64,000 nucleotides of DNA. Source: Neogemmobacter tilapiae. Lineage in GTDB: Bacteria > Pseudomonadota > Alphaproteobacteria > Rhodobacterales > Rhodobacteraceae. The notes beneath the pieces are model-generated. The model was not told the DNA's origin, made no database searches, and saw nothing but the letters and a program-made list of their open reading frames with translations. The stretch is taken from the NCBI RefSeq assembly GCF_014652215.1, contig NZ_BMYJ01000003.1, forward strand, positions 299,494 to 363,493. The letters run 5' to 3'. Made by a program: the position numbers and the translations under genes. Shown here one piece after another: positions 57,244 to 64,000 of the stretch (the first letter of the stretch is position 1; each line of letters opens with the position of its first letter).

Positions 57244-58068
57244 TCAGGCGCGGGAAAGCACCCAATCCAGCGCCCTTGTCGGCAGAACCCGCCGCAGCAC
57301 ACCCGAGATATAGGTGGGCGTCGTCACGTAATAGCGGGCCTTGGGGCGTTTGCTTTCCAAGGCGTGGACCAGTTTCGCCGTCACAGCACTGGCGGGCAGT
57401 TCAAAGCGGTCGCGGACCTGATCGCCATAGAGGCGGCCCGTCAGGGAACGGTATTCCTCAACCCGCGCGGAGTTTTGCCAGTCGATCCAGCGTTCAAAAT
57501 GCGGGATGGCGTTGGCGCGGATGCGGCTGGTGACGGGGCCGGGTTCGATCAGGATCAGATCGATGCCGGTGCCGCGCATTTCCAGACGCAGCACGTCAGT
57601 CAGGCCTTCCATCGCGAATTTCGTCGCCACGTAAGCGCCGCGCCAGCGCATGCCGACAAGGCCCAGAACCGAAGAACAGTTGACGATCCTCCCATGCCCC
57701 TGCGCGCGCATGATGGGGATCACCTGACGGGTCAGGTCGTGATAGCCGAAAAGGTTGGTTTCAAAGATTTCCCGCAAAGCGCCGCGCGGCAGGTCTTCGA
57801 CAGCGCCGGGGCAGGCGAAGGCGCCGTTGTTGTAGAGCGCGTCTAGGGTGCCGCCGGTGCGGCGTTTCACCTCAGCCACCGCGGACGTGATGCTCGCCTC
57901 GTCGGCATAGTCGAGGACAAAGCTTTCCAGCCCTTCGGCGATCAGCCGATCACAATCCGCCTGCGCGCGGCAGGTGGCAAAGACGCGCCAGCCGCGTTTC
58001 GCCAAACCGTGGGCCGCGTCATAGCCGATGCCCGACGAGCATCCGGTGATCAGAACGGATTTCTGCAA
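57244..58068 (-). CDS. Short-chain dehydrogenase/reductase
   Basis: A 274-residue classical SDR with the nucleotide site TGCSSGIG, NNGAF, a Ser near CSSVLGL and an intact YxxxK (YVATK), so it is likely active. A C-terminal extension (residues about 200-274) carries basic and aromatic residues. Substrate unknown. The SH3-domain gene lies two bases upstream on the same strand. Confidence 0.88.
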   Translation of the reverse strand: MQKSVLITGCSSGIGYDAAHGLAKRGWRVFATCRAQADCDRLIAEGLESFVLDYADEASITSAVAEVKRRTGGTLDALYNNGAFACPGAVEDLPRGALREIFETNLFGYHDLTRQVIPIMRAQGHGRIVNCSSVLGLVGMRWRGAYVATKFAMEGLTDVLRLEMRGTGIDLILIEPGPVTSRIRANAIPHFERWIDWQNSARVEEYRSLTGRLYGDQVRDRFELPASAVTAKLVHALESKRPKARYYVTTPTYISGVLRRVLPTRALDWVLSRA

Positions 58069-58070
58069 GA

Positions 58071-58577
58071 TCAGGGGGCCGACTGCGTCAGGAAATCGGT
58101 CGAAACGTAACCCTCGATCCCGTCACCTTCGATGCGGATCTTGGCCCAGCCGGTGTCGTCCTGCCAGACGACCGAAACGGCATCGCCGTTGGCCAGTTTG
58201 TCCAGAATGCCATAGGTGGTGCCCGGCCCTTCGCGCACGTTCACCGTATCGGCGGCGACATACCAGACATCGGCGGGGGCCTCTTCCACCGGGGCCTCAG
58301 CCTCGGCCAGTGCGGTTTCCACCGCTTCGGGCTGGACCAGCGGCAGGGCCAGTTCATTGGCCGGGGCCACCACTTCGGCGGGCAGGGCTGTCGCAGGGGT
58401 AAAGGCAGCTTGCGTCACCACTTCGGCGGGTTCCACAGCGGCCTGGGCCGTCACGGGGGCTTGCGCAGCCTCCAACTGGGCCGCTGCAAGGCCGGGGCGC
58501 AGCTGACCGTGATCACGGCCACCAATCAGCATCGCCGCGAACATCGCGGCGCAAAGGGTCAGGGTCAATTTCAGCAT
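58071..58577 (-). CDS. Secreted SH3-domain protein with Ala/Glu/Val-rich linker
   Basis: A 168-residue exported protein. A hydrophobic N-terminus (MLKLTLTLCAAMFAAMLIGG) is followed by a long low-complexity linker rich in Ala, Glu, Val and Pro (about 30-110), then a bacterial SH3 domain (about 112-168: YVAADTVNVREGPGTTYGILDKL, GWAKIRI). SH3b domains bind peptidoglycan or other surface polymers. Start ATG 58577; an upstream in-frame extension reaches into the promoter of parC on the other strand. Confidence 0.82.
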   Translation of the reverse strand: MLKLTLTLCAAMFAAMLIGGRDHGQLRPGLAAAQLEAAQAPVTAQAAVEPAEVVTQAAFTPATALPAEVVAPANELALPLVQPEAVETALAEAEAPVEEAPADVWYVAADTVNVREGPGTTYGILDKLANGDAVSVVWQDDTGWAKIRIEGDGIEGYVSTDFLTQSAP

Positions 58578-58708
58578 GGCAGTACCGGAATCGTTTTGTG
58601 TGATCCGTGGTTTACCACGCCCTGTTGACAAGCGCGCGGCAAAAGTCGGTCTGAAAAGTGCAAATTTTGCCACTGGACCGGCAGGGTCTGCGAAACTACA
58701 CAGCATCT

Positions 58709-61012
58709 ATGGCCACTGATGACGACAACGACAAGATAGAGACCGCCCCGATTGCCGAGCCTTTGCGCCGGGCCATTGGCGAACGCTATCTGACCTATGC
58801 TTTGTCGACCATCATGCACCGCGCCTTGCCCGATGCGCGCGACGGTTTGAAACCGGTTCATCGCCGCATTCTGTTTGCGATGCGCGAATTGCGCCTGTCG
58901 CCCACGGGCGGTTTCCGCAAATCGGCCAAGATCACCGGCGATGTGATGGGCAACTATCACCCGCATGGCGATGGGGCGATCTATGACGCGATGGCGCGCC
59001 TAGCCCAAGATTTCAACATGCGCTATCCGCTGGTGAACGGGCAGGGCAACTTTGGCAACATCGACGGCGATAACCCCGCCGCCAGCCGCTATACCGAGGC
59101 CCGTCTGACGGCGCTTTCCGAAGCCCTGATGGATGGTCTGGCTGAAAACGCGGTAGACTTTCGCCCGAACTATGACGGCACGCTGGAAGAGCCGGTGGTT
59201 ATGCCGGCGGCTTTTCCGAACCTTTTGGCCAATGGCTCCAGCGGGATTGCCGTGGGGATGGCGACGAACATTCCGCCGCACAACCTGCATGAGCTGATTG
59301 ACGGCTGTCAGGCGCTGATGGCGAACCCGGACCTGTCCGATGATGAATTGGTCGCCCTGATCCCCGGACCGGATTTTCCGACGGGGGGCGTGCTGGTGGA
59401 ACCGCTGGAAAGCATCCGTCAGACCTATCGCACCGGGCGCGGGGCGTTCCGGCTGCGGGCGCGTTGGGCGGTGGAGGATATCGGTCGGGGGATGTGGCAG
59501 ATCGTTGTCACCGAAATTCCGTTTCAGGTGCAAAAATCGAAGCTGATCGAACGGCTGGCGGAGCTGATCCAGACGAAAAAGACGCCGCTTCTGGCCGATG
59601 TGCGGGATGAATCGGCCGATGACATCCGCATCGTGCTGGAACCCCGCGCGCGGAATGTAGAACCCGAGATGCTGATGGGGACGCTGTTCAAGAACAGCGA
59701 TCTGGAGGTTCGGTTTAACCTGAACATGAACGTGCTGATCGACGGCAAGGTGCCGAAGGTTTGTTCGTTGAAAGAGGTTTTGCGGGCCTTTCTGGACCAT
59801 AAGCGCGAGGTTTTGCAGCGGCGGACGGGCCACCGGCTGGAAAAGATCGCGGCGCGGCTGGAAATTCTGTCGGGGCTTCTGATCACGTTCCTGAACCTGG
59901 ACCGTGTGATCGACATCATCCGCTATGACGAAGACCCCAAGCGCGCCCTGATGGCCGAACGCTGGGATATTCCGCATCGGCGGGCGGTGTCGGAAAAGGA
60001 TTACTTCGGGCCGGGGGCAGGGCCGGGGGAACTGTCCGAAGTTCAGGCCGAAGCGATCCTGAACATGCGGCTGCGGTCCTTGCGTCGGCTGGAAGAGATG
60101 GAACTGATCCGCGAGCGGGACGACCTGCTGAAGGAACAGGCCGATCTGACCGGGCTTTTGGCGGATGACCGCAAACAGTGGAAACGCATCGGCAAAGACT
60201 TGGCCGAGGTGCAAAAGCTGTATGGCCATAGCTGGCACGCGGGCGCGCGGCGGACGACATTTGCCGAGGCGGGCGAGGTCGAAGAAGTGCCCTATGAGGC
60301 GATGATCGACCGCGAGCCGATCACCGTGATCTGTTCCAAAATGGGCTGGATCCGCGCCATGAAGGGCCATGTGGCGCTGGATTCTGAGGTAAAGTTCAAG
60401 GACGGCGACGAAGGCCGCTTCCTGTTCCACGCTGAAACCACCGACCGCATTTTGCTGATTGGCGCGAATGGGCGGTTCTATACTTTGCTTGGGGCCAACC
60501 TGCCCGGCGGGCGCGGCATGGGTGAACCTGTCCGTCTGATGGTCGATCTGCCGAATGACAGCGATATTTCCGATCTGATGATCTTCCGCCCTGGAGAAAA
60601 ACTGCTGGTCGCCTCCAGCGCGGGGGATGGATTCATCGTGCCGTCCGACGAGGTTCTGGCCCAAACGCGGGCGGGCAAACAGGTGCTGACCTTGGGCGCA
60701 GGCGTCAAGACGGCGGTTTGCCACAAGGTGCAGGGCGATCATGTCGCCGTCGTCGGCGAAAACCGCAAGCTGTTGGTCTTTGCATTGGCGGAACTGCCCG
60801 AAATGGCCAAGGGCAAGGGTGTGCGTTTGCAGAAATACAAGGATGGTGGCTTGTCAGACGCCATCACCTTCAACGCCGCCGAAGGCCTGTCTTGGAAAGA
60901 TCCGGCAGGCCGCACCCGCACCGAAACCGACCTGACCGAATGGAAGGGCGCGCGGGCCGGTGCGGGCAAGATGGCCCCGCGGGGTTTCCCACGGGACAAT
61001 CGGTTCAATTGA
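58709..61012 (+). CDS. parC: ParC, topoisomerase IV subunit A
   Basis: A 767-residue type IIA topoisomerase subunit that unlinks replicated chromosomes, partner of ParE. The active-site Tyr128 is in AASRYTEAR. The quinolone-region helix reads [12 protein letters not shown], with Gly at the position of E. coli ParC Ser80 and Asp at the position of Glu84. The C-terminal beta-pinwheel is shorter than in GyrA and lacks an obvious GyrA-box, fitting ParC. Start is ATG 58709; an ATG 17 codons upstream lacks support. Confidence 0.93.
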   Translation: MATDDDNDKIETAPIAEPLRRAIGERYLTYALSTIMHRALPDARDGLKPVHRRILFAMRELRLSPTGGFRKSAKITGDVMGNYHPHGDGAIYDAMARLAQDFNMRYPLVNGQGNFGNIDGDNPAASRYTEARLTALSEALMDGLAENAVDFRPNYDGTLEEPVVMPAAFPNLLANGSSGIAVGMATNIPPHNLHELIDGCQALMANPDLSDDELVALIPGPDFPTGGVLVEPLESIRQTYRTGRGAFRLRARWAVEDIGRGMWQIVVTEIPFQVQKSKLIERLAELIQTKKTPLLADVRDESADDIRIVLEPRARNVEPEMLMGTLFKNSDLEVRFNLNMNVLIDGKVPKVCSLKEVLRAFLDHKREVLQRRTGHRLEKIAARLEILSGLLITFLNLDRVIDIIRYDEDPKRALMAERWDIPHRRAVSEKDYFGPGAGPGELSEVQAEAILNMRLRSLRRLEEMELIRERDDLLKEQADLTGLLADDRKQWKRIGKDLAEVQKLYGHSWHAGARRTTFAEAGEVEEVPYEAMIDREPITVICSKMGWIRAMKGHVALDSEVKFKDGDEGRFLFHAETTDRILLIGANGRFYTLLGANLPGGRGMGEPVRLMVDLPNDSDISDLMIFRPGEKLLVASSAGDGFIVPSDEVLAQTRAGKQVLTLGAGVKTAVCHKVQGDHVAVVGENRKLLVFALAELPEMAKGKGVRLQKYKDGGLSDAITFNAAEGLSWKDPAGRTRTETDLTEWKGARAGAGKMAPRGFPRDNRFN

Positions 61013-61061
61013 TCCTCTGGAAGGCCGCCCAATCAGGCGCGATATGGCAACAATAAATCCC

Positions 61062-61082
61062 GTGTTTCCTTGGTGGAAACAC
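61062..61082 (+). terminator. Hairpin after parC
   Basis: An 8-bp perfect stem (GTGTTTCC/GGAAACAC) with a five-base loop about 50 bases past the parC stop. No T run follows, so it may be an operator or a weak terminator. The rest of the 216-base gap before the RTX gene shows no gene. Confidence 0.45.
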
Positions 61083-61228
61083 AGGCGTTTCCGCATGATT
61101 TCCCATGAAGCTTCCTAAATATTCTGCTAAAATTTACGTAGCCGTAAGCGACGTCAAACGTGGGCCATAGCCACCACGTCCTTTCGGTTTTGCTGCGCGC
61201 TTGCGCCATTCACAGAGAGGATTTGAAC

Positions 61229-62500
61229 ATGGCCACCTTCAGGCTTAACGGCACCCTGCCGATCATACCATCCGATTTGACGATGTATCTCAGCCAGATG
61301 CTTTCCGCCCTCGGCAGCTTTGGTCAACTGGCCCCGAATGGTGTGATTGCCATCATCCCGCCCTTTGCCAATGTGCGGTTGCTGGGCACCGGGCTGCAAT
61401 ATGAACTGGCCCCCGGGTTTCCAAGCTTTACGGCGGGCACGCTGACCAGCGGTTCTTTCAGCTATTATGGCTTGAATGGGCTGAAATTCACCAATCTGAA
61501 CCTTTCCGCCAAGACCTTCTCGAACAAGTTTGACTCCAACCCCACGCTCGCCATCGAATATATGCTGTCAAAGTCGGACATCATCTTTGGTGCGGCGGCT
61601 GGCGACAGTATTGCGGCGGGCGACGGGGCCGATAAGGTCTATGGCGGGGCCGGAAATGATACGTTGCTGGGCTTTTTTGGCAGCGAAGGCGGCGACGGCA
61701 AGGATTCGCTGTTTGGCGGAACCGGTCGCGACACGCTTTTGGGCGGCGGTGCGGACGACTCGCTCGTGGGCGGCGACGGGATGGACCAGTTGATCGGTGG
61801 CGACGGCAATGACCGCATCTTTGGCGGTGCGGGGCTGGATGCCATCAGCGGAGACGATGGGAATGACCAGCTTTATGGTGGCGCTTCCATAGACAATATT
61901 TATGGCGGCGACGGCAACGATCGCCTCTTTGGCGGCAGTGGGCCGAACACCTTGGCCGGTGGTGATGGGGCCGACCAGATTTTCGGCGGCATTGAAATGG
62001 ACACGTTGGATGGCGGATCGGGCAATGATCGGCTGTTCGGCGGTAGGGGTGCTGACTACTTGGAAGGCGGCGACAATGACGACTCGCTTGTCGGGGCTAC
62101 CGGGAGTGACACGCTCAATGGCGGCAATGGCAATGACACGATCCGCAGCGGTGCAGGCATGGACTATATACAAGGCGGCGCGGGGAATGACCGCTTTGTC
62201 TTTGATGCCGCCCCCAGCTTTGGCAACATCGACATCATCGACGACTTTACCATCGGCCAAGACCTGATGATGTTGGACAAGTCGTTCTTTACGGCCCTGA
62301 CAGGCAGCGGTGCTCTTTCGGCGGCCCAGTTCCGCTTGGGCTCCAGCGCGGCAGACGGCACAGACCGCATCATCTATGATGGGACAAACGGCAATCTTTA
62401 CTATGACCCCGATGGATCGGGCGGCAAGGCGGCAATTCTGATTGCCCAGCTGGATTCAGGCCTTGGCCTGGATGGCGGCGACTTCCGTCTGATCGCTTGA
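61229..62500 (+). CDS. RTX calcium-binding repeat protein (first of a tandem pair)
   Basis: A 423-residue protein. A non-repetitive N-terminal region (about 1-120) precedes around 20 glycine/aspartate-rich nonapeptide repeats (GGxGxDxLx; for example GGDGNDRIF, GGAGNDTLL) over about residues 126-345. A C-terminal module (DIIDDFTIGQDLMMLDKSFF, IIYDGTNGNLYYDPDGSGG, LIA end) is typical of type I-secreted RTX proteins. Ca2+-dependent folding outside the cell is expected. Start ATG 61229 has AGAGAGG ahead. No T1SS exporter genes are visible here. Confidence 0.88.
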   Translation: MATFRLNGTLPIIPSDLTMYLSQMLSALGSFGQLAPNGVIAIIPPFANVRLLGTGLQYELAPGFPSFTAGTLTSGSFSYYGLNGLKFTNLNLSAKTFSNKFDSNPTLAIEYMLSKSDIIFGAAAGDSIAAGDGADKVYGGAGNDTLLGFFGSEGGDGKDSLFGGTGRDTLLGGGADDSLVGGDGMDQLIGGDGNDRIFGGAGLDAISGDDGNDQLYGGASIDNIYGGDGNDRLFGGSGPNTLAGGDGADQIFGGIEMDTLDGGSGNDRLFGGRGADYLEGGDNDDSLVGATGSDTLNGGNGNDTIRSGAGMDYIQGGAGNDRFVFDAAPSFGNIDIIDDFTIGQDLMMLDKSFFTALTGSGALSAAQFRLGSSAADGTDRIIYDGTNGNLYYDPDGSGGKAAILIAQLDSGLGLDGGDFRLIA

Positions 62501-62529
62501 TCGCAACATTAGGGATATAGGAGTTCATC

Positions 62530-63795
62530 ATGGCAACCTTCCGCTTTGGAAAATATGACGCCGTCACGGGCGCAAACGTGCAAAGCTACTTTTCAATCGC
62601 CTATTCGCTGATGGCGAGCGGGGCGAACGCCTCGTCGACCAAGATCACCAACAGCGATTCCGGCAATGCCTTGCGCATTGAGGGCAAGAATATGGTGTTT
62701 GGCACGGTCCCCAATCCGGGCATCGTGAAGGGCGAAGTGACCAGCCTTTTGCTGAAACATGACGGCAAGGAAACCCTGTCAACCACTGGACTTTCGACCA
62801 CAGGCGACGATCTCATCGCAACCATGTTTGCTGGACCGCTGGGCTTTCTGCTGGCTTTCATGAGCGGCAATGATCTGGTGATCGGATCCGCGCTGGGCGA
62901 CACGCTGACGGGCGGATTTGGCAACGACACGATCCGCGCCGGAGACGGCAATGACCAGATCCAGGCCTTTTTCATGAGCCCCGAAGAAGATGGTCGCAAA
63001 ACCATCTATGGTGGCGATGGCAGCGATCAGATCATGACCCCGATGGCCAATGACGCGATCTTTGGCGGCAACGGTGATGATAGCATGGTAAGCATTGACG
63101 GCAGCGACCGCATGGTCGGTGGCTCTGGCAATGATACCATGACGTCGCAGTATGGCAGCTTGCGGGGCACAGGCGGTGCCGGAAATGATCAGATTGTCGG
63201 CGGTCTGGGTACGAACAAGCTGTATGGGGGCAGCGGCAGTGACTTTCTGGCCGGCAGTATTTCGCGCGATACGCTGGATGGCGGGGCAGGCACTGACAGC
63301 ATGACCGGCAGCAATGGCGATGACCGTCTGTCGGGCGGCGGCGGGGTTGACCAGCTTTACGGCGGCGCGGGCGATGACCGCCTCGATGGGGGTTCCGGCA
63401 ACGACACGGTGGTGGGCGATGGCGGCAATGACACGCTTTACGGTGGGTTGGGCAATGACACGCTGGCGGGCGGAAGCGAGGCGGATCTGTTCGTCTTTAA
63501 CAGTCAGCTGGGTGGGGCCAACGCCGACATCGTCGACGACATGCAGGTGAACATCGACAAGATCGTGCTGGACCGCAGCATTTTCGCCGCTATCGGGGCG
63601 ACAGGGCTGATGGCACAGTCGAAATTCAAGATCGGGGCCAATGCGACGGATGCCAATGACCGCATCATCTATAACAGCGGCACAGGCCAGCTTTACTATG
63701 ACCGTGATGGCAATGGCGGCGCGGCCAAGGTGTTGTTTGCCACGCTGGATACCGGCCTTGCCCTCGACGGGGCCGACTTCCTGATCATCGCCTGA
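62530..63795 (+). CDS. RTX calcium-binding repeat protein (second of a tandem pair)
   Basis: A 421-residue paralogue of the preceding gene, starting 29 bases after its stop. It shares the MATFRF/MATFRL opening, an N-terminal region with a GTV-type patterned segment (GKNMVFGTVPNPGIVKGEV), about 18 RTX repeats (GGAGTDSMT, GGSGNDTVV), and a nearly identical C-terminal module (IVDDMQVNIDKIVLDRSIFAAIG, IIYNSGTGQLYYDRDGNGG). The repeats differ in detail, so the pair has diverged. Likely exported by a type I system elsewhere; function unknown. Confidence 0.88.
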   Translation: MATFRFGKYDAVTGANVQSYFSIAYSLMASGANASSTKITNSDSGNALRIEGKNMVFGTVPNPGIVKGEVTSLLLKHDGKETLSTTGLSTTGDDLIATMFAGPLGFLLAFMSGNDLVIGSALGDTLTGGFGNDTIRAGDGNDQIQAFFMSPEEDGRKTIYGGDGSDQIMTPMANDAIFGGNGDDSMVSIDGSDRMVGGSGNDTMTSQYGSLRGTGGAGNDQIVGGLGTNKLYGGSGSDFLAGSISRDTLDGGAGTDSMTGSNGDDRLSGGGGVDQLYGGAGDDRLDGGSGNDTVVGDGGNDTLYGGLGNDTLAGGSEADLFVFNSQLGGANADIVDDMQVNIDKIVLDRSIFAAIGATGLMAQSKFKIGANATDANDRIIYNSGTGQLYYDRDGNGGAAKVLFATLDTGLALDGADFLIIA

Positions 63796-63808
63796 ACGGG
63801 CGCTCTTT

Positions 63809-63830
63809 GGGGTCAGGTTCGCCTGACCCC
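63809..63830 (+). terminator. Hairpin after the RTX pair
   Basis: A perfect 9-bp stem (GGGGTCAGG/CCTGACCCC) with loop TTCG, 14 bases past the second RTX stop; no T run follows. It separates the RTX genes from tuf. Confidence 0.65.
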
Positions 63831-63941
63831 AGAACTTTCGGAAAAGCGCAGGGTGGCTTGATTTTCCGCCCTCAAACGAATATCTCGCCGCCCGAGGAAA
63901 ACCCGGGCCGTAGGCGGCCCCCCAATCCGGTGAGGCCCAAG

Positions 63942-64000
63942 ATGGCGAAGGCAAAGTTTGAACGCACGAAACCGCATGTGAACATCGGGACGATTGGTCA
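63942..64000 (+). CDS. tuf: Elongation factor Tu (N-terminal codons only, cut by window edge)
   Basis: The last 59 bases read MAKAKFERTKPHVNIGTIG, the conserved start of EF-Tu (GTPase domain strand 1, leading toward GHVDHGK). EF-Tu delivers aminoacyl-tRNA to the ribosome. The ATG at 63942 follows a GTGAGGC ribosome binding site. The rest lies beyond the window. Confidence 0.92.
   Translation, partial: MAKAKFERTKPHVNIGTIG

Noticed and set aside
59000..60742. A 580-codon open frame opposite parC
   Set aside because: Low-complexity composition typical of a mirror frame in high-GC DNA; parC on the other strand is unambiguous.
61600..63480. CRISPR-like DNA repeats
   Set aside because: The periodicity is 27 bases per coded nonapeptide RTX repeat, in frame and variable, not a CRISPR spacer-repeat pattern.

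Overview
The window looks like a chromosomal segment of a GC-rich alphaproteobacterium, most likely a member of the Rhodobacteraceae (Rhodobacter, Gemmobacter or Tabrizicola-like). The evidence is the order ubiB-ubiE / fpg - enoyl-CoA hydratase - rpsT - dnaA - dnaN - recF - gyrB, a CcrM-type GANTC methyltransferase, a fused NarK transporter, and protein sequences typical of that family. This is inferred from protein recognition and gene order only. About 60 protein genes, one partial gene at each end and two tRNA genes are supported. Coding density is high, and no intact insertion sequence, phage, CRISPR array or rRNA was seen.

Layout. 1-5.2 kb: the end of flgD, a phosphotransferase, ubiB and ubiE (ubiquinone synthesis), fpg (DNA repair) and an enoyl-CoA hydratase. 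5.3-14 kb: the replication block rpsT, dnaA, dnaN, recF, a VOC-GNAT fusion gene, a LysE exporter and gyrB. Four GANTC sites lie between rpsT and dnaA. 14-21 kb: an XRE regulator paired with a LOV-like PAS protein that lacks the photoactive cysteine, a lone Roadblock protein, tRNA-Arg, a LacI regulator, map, a low-GC orphan gene, mtaB, dapF and tRNA-Lys. 21-28 kb: pheT, a small TetR-like regulator, a BCCT transporter, small enzymes and a cupin, followed by 0.7 kb with no recognisable gene.

28-40 kb is a complete nitrate respiration locus on the minus strand: narK (fused double transporter), narG, narH, narJ, narI, a parvulin PPIase and a DUF2478 gene. Most of these genes overlap by ATGA junctions. 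A divergent Fnr-family regulator gene lies upstream, and two perfect TTGAT-N4-ATCAA boxes sit between it and narK. 40-47 kb: a membrane LytTR protein divergent from a PAP2 phosphatase, rsmB, and a four-gene operon for a galactose/galactonate-type (De Ley-Doudoroff) route: SDR dehydrogenase, dgoK, dgoA and an SMP-30 lactonase.

47-64 kb: trhO, pncA-pncB (NAD salvage), ccrM with two GANTC sites upstream, rnhB, three small envelope or secreted proteins including one with membrane helices followed by a winged helix, etfB-etfA, an AraC/GyrI regulator, a cobalamin adenosyltransferase with a HIG1-type small membrane protein, an SDR, an SH3 protein and parC. Two tandem RTX calcium-binding proteins follow, and the window ends at the first codons of tuf (EF-Tu).

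Regulatory themes visible in the DNA are GANTC methylation around dnaA and ccrM, FNR-type oxygen control of nitrate respiration, and several strong intrinsic terminators. The most unusual coding features are the cysteine-less LOV-like protein, the TM-then-winged-helix protein, an SDR with Asn in place of the catalytic Lys, and the VOC-GNAT fusion.
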